From NCBI RefSeq assembly GCF_905404315.1, contig NC_066266.1, positions 6,889,501 to 6,953,500 of the forward strand: DNA of 64,000 bases, in the 5' to 3' direction. Under the pieces are notes generated by a model, which saw only the letters and a program-made list of their open reading frames with translations, was not told the DNA's origin and did not search any database. Position 1 is the stretch's first letter. Each line of letters begins with the position of its first letter. Below are positions 11,935 through 23,659 of this stretch, in pieces. Source of the stretch: Leptidea sinapis. Its lineage: Eukaryota > Arthropoda > Insecta > Lepidoptera > Pieridae. A program made the position numbers and the translations under genes.

Positions 11935-12780
11935 GAACTATTTCTATGGTAGTTTTCGCACTAGATCCGATTTCTTTTCGTCAACCGTAAATATCCATTC
12001 CCGAGAAGATTATTGACGGACCGAATTAGCCATATCATTATTTGTATCAACATTCGCGGTCTGCGTCCGAACCGAATCTGAGATTCCAAGTTGCGTTCGA
12101 GCACAGAGGCAGCATAGTAGATAGAAGTAGATCTATCTTCATAAGTATTTATAAGTAAACAATAATTAATATTGTCTAATTAAGAACTGAGTTTTACTTA
12201 CCTTATTGTGACTGCAAGCATTTCTTCTGCTGACGGTATACATTTTCTAAATTTTATGTCTTGTCGTAAAATATTATCTTTTATGAAGAAAAACATTTAT
12301 TCAAACAAAACAAATCTAATAACTATATTTACAATTAAGCAATTAAGCGTACTAAGAATACTGGCAGCATTTCTGCGTTTGTTAGCTAGGTTGATCCGTT
12401 TACCGAGATAGCTGCCAGCGCTTGGGTTTCCAGTAGCCTTATTGATCTTATCTTTTGACACACTGATTCGGTAGTAATTATTAATTTTCCATTCGTATTG
12501 ATGTAACACTGCGTGGTGATTCTAAAAAATCGTGTCGGTCCACCAAGAGACGCCATTAATCCTTTATTCATGATCATGATAATGTGAATACTTTGGTGTG
12601 GCTTCGCGTAAATCGCCGTATGCCAAAAAGTGACCGCTGAATTGCATGGAATTGGATCAGATATCGGACTAGTGCGAAAGCAATATCCGGATTCGGTCCG
12701 AGATTTCTAGAACTGTACTTTCAAGTTGTTACGGAACGGACTCTGATCGGACGTAGTGCGAAAGCGCTCTTACTGAATTT
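11935..12780. mobile_element. Possible TIR DNA element remnant
   Basis: TTTCGCACTAGATCCGAT near 11953 faces the inverted ATCGGACGTAGTGCGAAA near 12744 (16 of 18 positions match). The outermost ends are not clear. Minus-strand open frames at 12297-12577 have no motif I recognise. Confidence 0.3.
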
Positions 12781-13019
12781 TCTGGTATTAATTTTATTAT
12801 TTATTATAATTATTATTATTGAGCACGCAGCTATTGTTAAGCGCAATGCCACGCGCGGACACTTAGTAATTAAAATATCGCACCACACATTTTAGTGAAA
12901 TTAGAAGAGCCATTTATTGCATAGAGATATTTCTACTACCTACCTCCTACCTATTATTATTATATTCTCTTATTAGTAGCTGATTATTGATAACCAATGC
13001 TATAATTGAAATGGAAAAT

Positions 13020-13165
13020 TGATTACTGAAAATTTATTGAAGCAGGCGTTACTTTGCGGAATTCGACACGTGTTTCGCCTCTACACGAGGCATCCTCAGG
13101 ACGTGTTGTCTCGCCAAAATCTGGCACGAGACTCGTGAAACACGTGTCGAATTGTTTAAAGACAA
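13020..13165. repeat. Imperfect palindromic repeat (MITE-like)
   Basis: ATTCGACACGTGTTTCGCCT near 13060 is inverted at about 13130-13153 (CGTGAAACACGTGTCGAAT). Between them is CTACACGAGGCATCCTCAGG. I know this motif as widespread in lepidopteran genomes. Confidence 0.55.
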
Positions 13166-13316
13166 ATATTGGCGGAATTAACACTAAAGAAAACTCAAAT
13201 CATTTATATAAATTGATTACAAACTAATAATTAGTTCTTGTTATATAAATTTCTTTCAGGAAAAATGACAATTGGATTATGCAAGTCAAATTCTTTAACA
13301 GATATATTATAGACAC

Positions 13317-13965
13317 TTGCTTGCTTCTGGTACTTCTTCTTTTTCGTTACACTCTCGGCAGAGCGGTCGTGGTCATCACGAAGTGATATCTTTTGGGGCA
13401 GATGTGATTCGCCCCACGAGCATCCGCCACTTTTCCCTGCTGGCCGACAGTCTGGTACACTCGTTCAATGGACCGCTCACAGCAGTAATTTTGGTCCTCA
13501 AGTCCACGTCTCAGTAGCATACAAAAATATGGGAAAGACAAGTATTTGGACGAGCCGGATTTTCTTTCAATTTTTTTTCAATTTGTCCATAGCAGTTCTT
13601 GTCATCGCCATACGACGCTTTACTTCATCTACACATCATCCATTGTTTGAGATTAATGCACCAAGATATACATAAGACTGCACGCCCTCGCAGTTCCCAA
13701 TCTGCGTGAGGTCAGGCGAGTTATTGTTGGTTCGATCTACAATCATCACCTTGGTTTTACTGCGGTTAATCTTTAATCCAAACTCTAGACTCACGCGCTC
13801 CATTTTCAGAAGTAGCCTTCCATATGACTAACACTGGTCGCAAACAAAGTAGTATCTTCGGCGTAGCGCAAATTTGATATTTTGTATCCGCCAATAGTAA
13901 CACCATCCTGTCTTCGAGAGTAATCCGCATTATGAGTTCTGTTTCGGTTCTTGGCGAACGCCTGC
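13317..13965 (-). mobile_element. RTE-like LINE reverse transcriptase fragment
   Basis: Read on the minus strand in broken frames it gives reverse-transcriptase C-terminal pieces: NNNSPDLTQIGNCEG-like, SKASYGDDKNCYGQ, and near the end GPLNECTRLSASREKWRMLV. Several frameshifts and stops show it is dead. Confidence 0.6.
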
Positions 13966-13974
13966 GCTGGGATG

Positions 13975-14430
13975 GAATTTTTTTAACAGAACATCATTAA
14001 GTTCTCACCAACTATATCTTCGGTCTGTCCATAATCTCTTGCTTTGTACACCTGTCCATAAAACTTCCTTTTTCAACAATTCATTTGCTGTGTAAGCTGT
14101 TAACCTATGGAATCTCTGAAATCAGAAAGGCTCAAACTCTCCAATCTTTCAAAACAATGCTCCATAATTATTATTTATTACTGTGACAAATTAATTACTA
14201 GTTCTTTTCTTGGAATTATTTACTGTATGTGTATGTTTAAACTATATGCATATCGATAACACCACCTTCTGTTATCATTTCAACTATAACTACTTCATTA
14301 CATTTCATGCCTGGTAGAAATCGCTCTTAAGTGATAAGGCGGCCTATTGCTTTTTGTAGTCTCGATTTTTGTTATGTTTGAATATTTTGTGGTGTGAAAT
14401 AAAGATATATTTCATTTCATCATCCGTCCG
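13975..14430 (+). mobile_element. LINE C-terminus and 3' tail (CR1/L2-like)
   Basis: The broken coding part resembles AVNLWNL...SEIRKAQTLQSFK, a common LINE end. The tail has GGTAGAAATCGCTCTTAAGT, GATAAGGCGGCCTATTGC and a terminal AATAAAGATATATTTCATTT. Confidence 0.55.
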
Positions 14431-15050
14431 CACCGATACAGTTCCAACTTCATAACGGCGTCTGAGAAGAAGAACTTCTGGTAGTGGTATATTATATTTT
14501 ATATCGAAATCGTTCTGTGTTAAAGTAAATATAAAAGATTTAAATGTGTTTTGACACGTATGAGTACGCAAAATGGATTCTATTGCGTAAAACTTGTTAT
14601 GATAGCCTAAGCTTTCTTGTTGGCACAAAAGCCTTTATTATCTCCTAGCCACGATGTTTTTTTCACAGATGTTGCTTGGACCGAAGAACTGATATTATCC
14701 TTTGAGATGAATGGGGTAGCATATAGTTAGGAATGCTCCCCCAATAAATTAAAATCTAGGAGGTCTAACAGTTGAGGTTATGAAAACGAAAGTTGTTCTT
14801 AATAAATAAATTGTGATAAAGTTAAGTATTTTTAACAAAGCAATGCCAGAACTAAGTACTCAACAAATAACTTAAGCAACTTTAGAATTCGGAGAAATAA
14901 AACGTGATGGAATAAACAATAAGGAAGAATAAAAATCTGCAACAAACAATTGACGTGAGAACTTCTGTAGTCACATTGGGCATTTTTTTTGATGGGAAAA
15001 AACAATTGAACTTGTGACACAGTTACCGCTACCGACATCTCTGTATATAT
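14430..15050. other. No gene seen
   Basis: Short ORFs only; none has splice signals or motifs I can support. Confidence 0.35.
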
Positions 15051-15054
15051 CTAT

Positions 15055-15240
15055 TTATATATAAGAGATTTCCACGTATATAGTCTCTCATCGCGATATC
15101 TCTGAAGCCATAAGGCGTAGAGACTTGAAATTTGGTAGAAATATTCTTTTCGCCGAGTAGAGATCAGCTAAGAACGGATTTAAAGAAATTCCATCCGCAA
15201 GAGATTTTTTTATAACAGAACAACGTCTGTTGGGTCCGTA
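15055..15240 (-). mobile_element. CTAGCTGACCC-family repeat, copy 3
   Basis: The reverse complement matches 18471-18655: both carry the CCTCTACTCGG-type stretch, CACGTATATAGTC and the ACAGAACAACGTCTGT start. Confidence 0.6.
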
Positions 15241-15244
15241 AGTA

Positions 15245-16030
15245 GTATCTTATATATAAAATTCTCATGTCACAATGTTAGTTACCTTACTCCTCCGAAA
15301 CGGCTCTAGTGATTTTTACCAAATTTTATATGCATATTCAGTAGGTCTGAGAATCGGCTACTATCTATTTTTAATCCCTCTTAATGTTAAGGGTAGTCCA
15401 CCCCTAATTTTATTTATGACAATCTTTTTTTATTTTATTATGTTTCAGCATTGAAAAAAAAATACATATTTATTTTCGCCCTTCTACGATCTATAACTAT
15501 TTTTGTATCATGATTTTTATATTATTCTGTTCCATCCACCAAACCGATATAGGGTTGCAAGATAGCAATTTAATACAATAATTGTAGTACGATATATTTG
15601 GTAGGTCTGCGAATCCGTTGCATCAAAATTTTAATAATTGATTTTTTAATATGTTATATAGCAATACGACTCGATTATGTAAAATTTAAAATTCTTATAG
15701 CGTAGCTGATATTGACATATTTGCTGATTCCTTAGCCAAATTCCGCATTTGCAGCATCATTGGTAATCTTTAGTAATGTTATAATTGGAAAATTGATGTA
15801 ACTGTGTATAACTCATTTATTAATTTACAAAAAGAAATGTTTAATTCGTAACTTATTCCACATAATACCTAAAATTAATTACTTCTGTGCATGCTGTGTT
15901 TATTTGTAAGTAATCACTACATTTAGTTCCTAGTTTATAGTTCTACTTTTTATATTTGTGTGTATTATTGTAAGTGATTGTAAATAAACCTAATATTTAA
16001 ATAAATACGACGTTTGCTGGGTTAGCTAGT
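15245..16030 (-). mobile_element. CTAGCTGACCC-family repeat, long copy
   Basis: Starts with the reversed terminus (TTATATATAAAATTCTCATG, CTCCTCCGAAACGGCTC) and ends with the reversed head GACGTTTGCTGGGTTAGCTA at 16010-16029. At about 785 bp it is much longer than the other copies, perhaps through an internal insertion. Confidence 0.5.
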
Positions 16031-16249
16031 CTATGTATATATATATTATGTATAATACAAGAGTGCCACTGTTGTCTGTTGTAACTACCTATCTTCTGTC
16101 TTTTCATGGTTTTTAAGTAAATCAGTACCTAATAATAATTATGCATATATATTCATGGTTGGCATTTTTAGTAGCAGGAAGAAATACTGATCTCGCTCTA
16201 CCGTCACATCAGAGATCAAAAGTATACATATAGTATATAAGCAATACTT

Positions 16250-16845
16250 CAAGCCGGCCCACATTCTAGCACTCTACAAAGCGCAGGTCCGGCCACACAT
16301 GGAGTATTGCTGTCATCTCTGGTCTGGCGCACCCCAGTATCAGCTCGATCCATTTGACCGCGTGCAACGCAGAGCAGCTCAAATTGTCGGGGACCCAGTG
16401 CTCTGTGAACGGCTAGATCACTTGGCGTTGCGTAGAGACGTCGCTTCATTGTGTGTCTTCTACCGCATTTATCACGGGAGTGTTCCGAAGAGCTGTTCAA
16501 CCTGATTGCCGCCGCCGAATTCCACCTTCACACGACACGCCACAAGTTAGGATATCATCCCCACCATCTGGATATGTGGCGGTCCTCCACAGTGCGGTTT
16601 TCTAGGAGCTTTCTTCCACGTACTACAAAGCTGTGGAATGAGTTTCCTTGTGCGGTGTTTCCGGGACGATACGACATGGGTACCTTCAAAAAAAGCGCGT
16701 ACACACGCGTGCACCTTCCTTAATGGCCGGCAATGCTCTTGCGATTCCTCTGGTGTTGCAAGAGAATGTGGGCGGCGGTGATCACTTAACACCAGGTGAC
16801 CCGTACGCTCGTTTATCCTCCTATTCCATAAAAAAAAATACATAC
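16250..16845 (+). mobile_element. Jockey-like LINE tail, copy 2
   Basis: Encodes KAQVRPHMEYCCHLWSGAPQ, the CERLDHLALRRDVASLCVFY stretch and MGTFKKSAYT, with frameshifts near 16490 and 16700. It ends at TCCTCCTATTCCATAAAAAA. Confidence 0.75.
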
Positions 16846-17117
16846 ACACATAGAAAAACAAGAAAATCTTTTGAATAGAAACCTTCTTAAAGCGCGCCCA
16901 GCAATATATTTTGTGCATATTGAATGAAACTGGTTTGTCATGCTTACTAAGGACACTAAGGACTTCCTTACTTAGTGCGATTTGTGAGAAAAAATAACCA
17001 GACTTATAATACACAAGTATATTTTTTATGTGAACATTGGAAATTTTATTACTTTTTGAATATAGAACAAAATAATTGTTCTATTTTTGTATTATTTACC
17101 TATTATTATGTGTGTGT

Positions 17118-17400
17118 GTTGCCAGAGATGACATACGGTACGCAGATGTGGTCGCTAACTATGGGCCTGATGAGAAAGCTCATGTGACTCAGAGGGCAAT
17201 GGAGAGGGCTATGCTCGGAGGAGATACATAGAAGAACCAAAATCACCGGCATATTCCATGATTGCGAAACTGAAGTGGCAGTGGGCACATAGTTCGACGC
17301 ACAGATGGTCGGTGGGGCAGAAAAGTCCTCGAATGGCGACCACGTACCGGAAGACGCAGTGTTGGAAGGTCCCAAAACTTTTACATAGTTTGTTGGCCCA
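17118..17400 (+). mobile_element. RTE-like LINE fragment
   Basis: Encodes LPEMTYGTQMWSLTMGLMRK, QRAMERAMLG, and after frame breaks GRKVLEWRPRTGRRSVG. These are hallmark strings of the C-terminal part of RTE-type reverse transcriptases in insects. 62035-62325 is the same region of another copy. Confidence 0.7.
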
Positions 17401-17439
17401 GTTAGTTTTCATGATGTAATTGTTTTTTGTGTACGATTT

Positions 17440-17820
17440 TTTTAGGAGTTTTCATTCAAAAAAATAAAAAAGTAAAAAATAAAAAAATACGTTTAATAAA
17501 ACCGACTTAAAAACTGAAAAGTATAAAATAACATAATAAATTTTTTATTTAATACACCTCTTATGCAAACCTTTACCCTTAATACTAATAATTTGTTTAA
17601 GTTTTGAAGTCGGTAAATGAAATAGTCGGTACCTACACTCGCCACGCGTGTCTTTGAGCGGAAAAGCTATCCCGCTCTAGAAAAAAAACAACCCAAGCGC
17701 GCAAACACGCGCAGTCAGCCGTCCTTTTAATAATTACAGTAAGGAAGCTGATTATAATATTAAGTTTTATTTTGTTAATATTAAAGGATAAGGTTTGTAT
17801 AAGGTTTGTATGTAATAAAT
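17440..17820. other. No gene seen; AT-rich repeat pieces
   Basis: Contains ACCGACTTAAAAACTGAAAA and TTTTGAAGTCGG-type strings seen in other dispersed repeats of this window. No coding signal. Confidence 0.35.
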
Positions 17821-17823
17821 TAT

Positions 17824-17961
17824 CCCCCTTATTCATAATAGTCTGCTAACTTAAATCATTGCTAATTCTCACTCTGTCTTCTTCTATTGACCTTAGTCAG
17901 AATGAGAAAAAACACTCCTTAGCGGCTATTTTAAGTTAGCGGACCATTATGAATAAGGGGG
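17824..17961. mobile_element. 138-bp TIR element (MITE), copy 2
   Basis: Ends CCCCCTTATTCATAATAGTC and GGACCATTATGAATAAGGGGG are inverted. The interior (AACACTCCTTAGCGGC, TTCTATTGACC) matches 4695-4832 almost base for base, at the same length. Confidence 0.82.
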
Positions 17962-18029
17962 TAAATTTTTATTAAGTTATTTTATACTTTCCAGTTTTTA
18001 AAGTCAGTTTTTTTAAACGTAGTTTTTTT

Positions 18030-18460
18030 TATTGAAGCGAAAGCTTCTTTAGCGGCGTTGAGCACTTTTTTTGGAACGGGTATATAATTTTAAACTCGTC
18101 AGGACATGTGGCCTGATCGAAAATTCGTAAGACAGTCGTTGAAATTATGGATGAAAGATTTATACTTCTAACGAATTATTGTTCAGCAATTTAACTAAAT
18201 GATTATACGGTCATTAGATACCGCGAGGGATTCAATCTCAGCCGTGAAATATTTTTCGGCTTAATTATTTGTTTTTTACTCTTTGTCATCAGCGAAGACT
18301 CTCCCTGGGGCGATAGTTATACTTGTATTTCTTTGTTACTTAATAATTTATCTTTTCAGCTAACATAAACCTATTGTATCTGTTTAAGAGATTGGCAATG
18401 ATGATACTAGTAATGAAGATTATGAAACAATCGTTGAAGTTATGGATGTAATTTGATTTT
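18030..18460 (+). repeat. Dispersed repeat with GGCCTGATCGAAAATTCGTA
   Basis: Bases 18035-18175 match 23400-23560 (+) and 32960-33190 (-): AAAATTCGTAAGACAGTCGT and AAATTATGGAT. Bases 18400-18450 hold a weaker second piece. Probably a LINE or SINE 3' region. Confidence 0.45.
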
Positions 18461-18470
18461 TATCTGTATA

Positions 18471-18655
18471 CTAGCTGACCCGACAGACGTTGTTCTGTTC
18501 ATAATAAAAAAAAACTCTTGCGGATGGATTTTTGGAAAATCCTTAGCTGACCTCTACTCGGTGAAACGAATATTCCTACCAAATTTCAAGTATTTAGCTC
18601 TAGTGGTTCCTGAGCTATCGTGATGAGTGACTATATACGTGGAAGTCTCTTAAAA
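18471..18655 (+). mobile_element. CTAGCTGACCC-family repeat
   Basis: Starts CTAGCTGACCCGACAGACGT and ends with CTATATACGTGGAAGTCTCT. Inverted partner of the copy at 15055-15240. Confidence 0.65.
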
Positions 18656-19399
18656 AATAGTAAATATAAAATAAATGTAAATAAAAAATAAAGATTGAAC
18701 TTCGGAAATGGATTGTCATGATTCATACAACAAACTTTCAAGGATTGGCCTTAAGATTTGAATGGTCAGGGCGAATGCGAGACGGATCGGAAATTAAAGA
18801 TTTGCGGGCTAACTCGTCATGCAAAATGTTCAGTAAGTAGTTGCTGCAGATCTGAAGAATTGCTATTATCATTGCTGCATTGATCTCTTGACATCGACCA
18901 AGTTATTTGTCCATGTTGTCCATGAAGTATAATTGTAAAAAATTAAGCTGTGCATCTTCGAGAGGTTGCAGTGATCCATTACGATGGTGAATCAGTCCTT
19001 ATATCTACAATATCATAAACACTTTTTTTAGAATTAGCATACATAATACATAGGAATAAGTATAGTACGTATGTTTTTCTTTTACTGTATTGTGTGTAAG
19101 TAAGTAAATAAATAAATACCTTGAATGTCGGATTAAATCCTCGTTCTTAGATGTCTGCCCCAAATGAGGTAATTTGGAAACAAACATTGTATTTTTGAGT
19201 GTTTTCTAGAACATGACAGCACAATTCTTGCGTTTCTCCGCAGAATACTCGCAAACAACGTCCATCGGCCCAATGCGAAAGCTAGTATGCAAGCAGTACT
19301 ACAGTACAGTATAAGTACTGCAATCGTATCGAAACGCTGCTCGATTCAAATCAGTACTTCATAAACTTCTTCTTGTGCGTCGAAAATTAAAATAAGTTG

Positions 19400-19660
19400 T
19401 TGATCTCTGAGGTTTTACTGGACGATTTCGTATTGCCAGCCGATCCGTTTTACGGGCTGCTACGCTTTGCTCTTGTGATTCATAGCACGAAGACGATCCA
19501 TACTAATGCGGTTCTTTTCACCTGCAATTTCTTGTTCTTCTTCAGTCCTTTCATTCGCAATATTTTGAATCCTAGTTGCATTACGTCTTTGTCGGGAATA
19601 ATTTGATCGTCTTGGTCGTGACATTGTTAATGATAATATCGGCACAAGCTAATAGAAACT
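19400..19660 (-). mobile_element. Helitron-like N-terminal ORF fragment
   Basis: Minus-strand residues from 19627 read MSRPRRSNYSRQRRNATRIQ and continue with many R, E and N residues and MDRLRAMNH. This resembles the repetitive N-terminus of insect Helitron replicase/helicase proteins. It is soon interrupted, and nothing of the Rep or helicase domains is recognisable. 58050-58290 holds a related start. Confidence 0.4.
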
Positions 19661-19849
19661 CGAAACAAACACACCAACCGGTCAACTTGAATAACATGAC
19701 GTGCACTGTCAGTTGTATTTTATAACTCATGTAGCGTGAAACTAACAAAAAACTTTATTGAATTCTTTCTATTCTCGAGATGTGATCAAAATGTCAATCC
19801 ATGCAAAATGTATCAGAAAATAATATTTTTTCGTAAGTTTTTTGATATT

Positions 19850-19940
19850 TTATGACTTATTACTCTGAGAGAGAAGAAGCGGCGCAAGATACTCTCCCAG
19901 CATTCTTTTGTTTGCGCTCTTTTTAATCAAATATACAATA
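19850..19940 (-). mobile_element. CR1-like LINE 3' tail fragment
   Basis: GAGAGAGAAGAAGCGGCGCA, ACTCTCCCAGCATTC and TGCGCTCTTTTTAAT match the reversed tail of the 5400-5985 element. Confidence 0.6.
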
Positions 19941-19941
19941 A

Positions 19942-20350
19942 TAGCTGACCCGGCAAACGTTGTTTTGCCATATAAATTATTTTTAGAGTTAGACCGTTTC
20001 TTGGATATAGCTTTATTTTTATAAAATAAACGTAGCCTAAGTTACTCCTTATTACATCAGCTACCTGCCAATAAAAGTCGCCGGATTAGCCGGAACAAAC
20101 ATACAGATAGACAAAAATTGTAAGAAAAAAATATTTTGGTGTATGTTCCGTATATGTATTCATAATATACATGTAGTAAAAAACGGTTATTTCAATATTA
20201 CAAACAGACACTCCAATTTTATTTAAATGTATAGATAATTCACACAATATTTTTATAAATTATAGCCTATATGTTATTCTGGTGTGTAAGCTATATTATT
20301 GCAAAGTTTCATTAAAATCCATCCAGTAGTGTTTGCGTTAAAGAAGTTCA
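19942..20350 (+). mobile_element. CTAGCTGACCC-family repeat
   Basis: Begins TAGCTGACCCGGCAAACGTT and contains AAGTCGCCGGATTAGCCGG. It ends near CCATCCAGTAGTGTTTGCGT. The CGGCAAACGTTGT head is the subfamily also seen at 39151. Confidence 0.6.
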
Positions 20351-20354
20351 AACA

Positions 20355-20880
20355 TTTATTTATTTATTTATTAGGAAGCCAACGTGCATACAACTTAATC
20401 TATAGATACATTTAAAAAATCTTTTATAATGTTGTATACTCCACTTACAGGCTAACTCGACATGCTTAATAGTATTATATACATCCTTTGTTAAACTCAA
20501 ACTTTTGAAAACAATTTTTGATAAAATTTTTTCAAATTAAAGCCACAAGCAAAAGGCTGATAAAAAAATAAAATAACTATGTTCTTACTTAATAACCAAG
20601 AAAAAACTAAAGAATAAAACAATAACTACGAACAATGACTAACCATCTTGCAGTACTTTCATAATTTTTTTGACTTCTTTTTTGAAACATGGGGCATAGT
20701 GCTGAAAAATATCTATACCAGCTCTTTTAAGCAAGTTGTTGTAGGTGACAACTATTCTATACAAAGGGGCGGATCTGCCTAGGTTCGATCTAGTTAATCT
20801 AGGCCTGAACGTTAGTTTTAACGTTATTTTTACATACATCCAGACATACAAACTTTCACATTTATAATATTAGTAGGATT
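20355..20880 (-). mobile_element. Probable LINE remnant (minus)
   Basis: The (TTTA)n start at 20358 reads as an A-rich tail on the minus strand. The open frame 20639-20830 includes YNNLLKRAGIDIFQHYAPCF, reminiscent of retroelement C-termini. A short repeat terminus (AAACTTTCACATTTATAATA) closes it at 20880. Confidence 0.35.
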
Positions 20881-20884
20881 GTAC

Positions 20885-22045
20885 TGTCATTGCTATTGCT
20901 ATAAATCATAATTTAGTCACATGTTGTCGGATCACTTAGATCGTGGTTACATAAAACCATACAAAACCTTTTTTCTTTGGCTTCTTGAATGCGCTATAAA
21001 ATTGAGTAAGAATAAAGGTCTATATAATTGAAACTGTAACTTTGTATCGTATATTGTTACAAATAAAGTTGGCTTTTGTAAATCTCTCTGATTTATGGTG
21101 ATTAAACGAACATCAAACACACCGGCGCGAATGTTGCTGAAACTTTATTGAAAAACTTCTGTTGTGTGGACACGCGTCCAGATTGCAGTGGACTGTTTTA
21201 ATACGTAAAATATATATTGCACAGTTTACTATTGTTACGTCAAACATTAAACTTTCGTTAAATAATAATTGTGGCTTAGATTAAGGATTGGTCTCCGCTG
21301 CGCTCAAACTACCAACTAACTAGATACCGCAGGCGAAGTCGCAAAGTGCGGCGACTAATACTACATCTAAACGAGCGTACTCGAGCCAGTCTCGAACAAT
21401 GTGTGACGTTGACGTGCCACTTGTTTTGTTAAACTTTGTAAATTAATATTACAAGAAATAAGCAAGACACTATAATATTGTTACGAGCAAGGACTCCGCG
21501 GTGAGGAAGAAAAAACGAGCATAATTCTGCAAATAATTTATTACACGTAATATACTTTTGACTACTTAGTGGTAGTGGTACCTACCAATTACTCAGTACA
21601 CTGCCACTGAACGATACAAATGCTCCCTTATACCAGTAAGGATTATTCTCCCATGATGTCGAATAGTGAAGTTATGTGTTTTATTGTAGTCGAGAAGTTC
21701 TTTAGAGCATGCAATATGCCGACTGTCAAGTTATGAAAAGAACTTTCGTTATACCCTATTTGATGATAAAACAATGTTAGGTACATAAACTGAATCAGCT
21801 TGTTTGAATTTTACTTTACACTTTAGTCTTACGGAAATTTGCACTTCAAAGCTGTGTGGTTCATGAATACCTATTTTAAATTACAGCTTACTAGAAATCA
21901 GTGAAACACGAATACTAATTTTACTGACAAAAGACGTGCTTCCATAGTAAGAGCTTGTAAAATAATATATTATGATGCATGTTCGCTATGGAACCAAGCT
22001 GGGCTCAACAATAACATTACTGCGAAGTAACGTTGTAAAGTTGCT
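20885..22045. other. No gene seen; DNA-element pieces
   Basis: Bases 21265-21480 (GGATTGGTCTCCGCTGCGCT, GCAGGCGAAGTCGCAAAGTG) recur in pieces at 43500-43570 and, reversed, at 43845-43860, suggesting a decayed element. The rest is not recognised. Confidence 0.35.
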
Positions 22046-22050
22046 TATTC

Positions 22051-22472
22051 ATTTTTTTTTATAGAAAAGGAGGAAAAACGAGCGTACGGGTCACCTGGTG
22101 TTAAGTGATCACCGCCGCCCACATTCTCTTGCAACACCAGAGGAATCGCAAGAGCATTGCCGGCCTTTAAGGAAGGTGTACGCGCTTTTTTTGAAATAAC
22201 CCATGTCGTATCGTCCCGGAAACACCGCACAAGGAAGCTCATTCCACAGCTTTGTAGTACGTGGAAGAAAGCTCCTAGAAAACCGCACTGTGGAGGACCG
22301 CCACACATCCAGATGGTGGGGATGATATCTTAACTTGTGGCGTGTCGTGTGAATTCGGCGGCGGGAATCAGGTTGAACAGCTCTTCGGAACACTCCCTGT
22401 GATAAATGCGGTAGAAGACACACAATGAAGCGACGTCTCTACGCAACGCCAAGTGATCCAGCTGTTCACATA
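22051..22472 (-). mobile_element. Jockey-like LINE tail, copy 3
   Basis: Minus-strand frames give TTRHKLRYHPHHLDVWRSST, LWNELPCAVFPGRYDMG and the KSAYTFLKGRQ end. The T-rich start at 22050 is the reversed poly(A) end. Confidence 0.75.
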
Positions 22473-22474
22473 GC

Positions 22475-23325
22475 AGTGAATATTATATGAATTACAATTG
22501 GAAATATTTTATATAGTATATAAAGTATTTCCAAATAAGACAAGTAAGGTTGTACTCGTATAGAAGACCAATTAGACTAAATATGTGAATATTATGCAGC
22601 AATTCCAAAACTAAAATTACTTGTTTACAGATCAACATGTAGCCTCCTATAGGATTTTCTAATAATCATAGATTATCAGGTAAGATTAACGATATTGATT
22701 CCTGGAAGAAAAAAGAAGAGGAATTAATTTAATCTTATATGGTTGACCTGATTGCAAGCGATTTGCACTAAGCTCGTATACTGGTGACAGGCAGTTAAAA
22801 TTTAGAGCAAGGAAAATTTCAGATCATTAGCTGTGTCAATAAACACATTAATTGTTCATTAAATTTGCAACGACGGGTCTCATTAAGTAATGGCACTAGA
22901 AATTTTCGATATTGTACTACAAAGAGAAATGGATTCAATCTCCAGGCAATACAGACGGTAATGGAATAACAATGACGTTATAATTTTAATGTACTTCCAG
23001 CCTTTGTGTGAACAGCTATGTTAGCTGGAATTAATACCATGAAATTTTTATAGATACTGCTGGTTGCAGAGAAGTTTGATAAATCGCAATTTATTACGTT
23101 TTTTACTGAGAACATCAAATACTCCATTTCATTGAAAGAAGTGACGGAACACGATGGTCCACATTATGGTGTTAAGCGGCACGATATGGCGTTATCAGTG
23201 GCAATATTATCTGAATTCACAACTGAGAGCACAATAGCATAAGGGCCGTTTAGGTAGTGTACCCCTAAACGGCCCAGGTGATATTACACTTGAGACTTAA
23301 ATTCAAATACATGTATTTGAATCAA
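22475..23325. other. No gene seen
   Basis: AT-rich and, apart from one hairpin at 23243, without recognisable features. Confidence 0.35.
23243..23275. repeat. Perfect 12-bp inverted repeat
   Basis: GGGCCGTTTAGG and CCTAAACGGCCC are exact inverse partners separated by 9 bases. The GC content stands out in the AT-rich neighbourhood. Confidence 0.85.
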
Positions 23326-23369
23326 AATAGGATTTAAAATATCTTATTGATTTTCAAAAACTAATACCC

Positions 23370-23655
23370 ATACGGAAATGAATGCCTCAGACCTGAGAAG
23401 AACGGGCGCAACTTCTTAGCGGCGTTGATCATACTTCTTGGGATGGATATAAAATGTTAAACTCGCGTCAGGACACATGGCCTGATCGAAAATTCGTAAG
23501 ACAGTCGTTGAAATTATGGATAAAAGTTGATTTTACTGAGAGATATACTTTTTAATGTAACTGTAATAGTTCAGAAGTTTTAAATTTTTATGTAATATAA
23601 ATTGTCATTTTTTTGTACGACAACACAATAAATGAATATTGTATTTAACCACATA
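23370..23655 (+). repeat. Dispersed repeat with GGCCTGATCGAAAATTCGTA, copy 2
   Basis: Longest copy of the family at 18035 and 32950 (-). It ends in ACAATAAATGAATATTGTAT, a LINE/SINE-like tail. Confidence 0.5.
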
Positions 23656-23659
23656 AATG

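Noticed and set aside
12208..12577. Overlapping ORFs as a transposase
   Set aside because: Lie between weak inverted ends, but no catalytic motif is visible; listed only as part of a possible decayed TIR element.
16547..17014. 155-codon minus ORF
   Set aside because: Antisense of the Jockey-like LINE tail.
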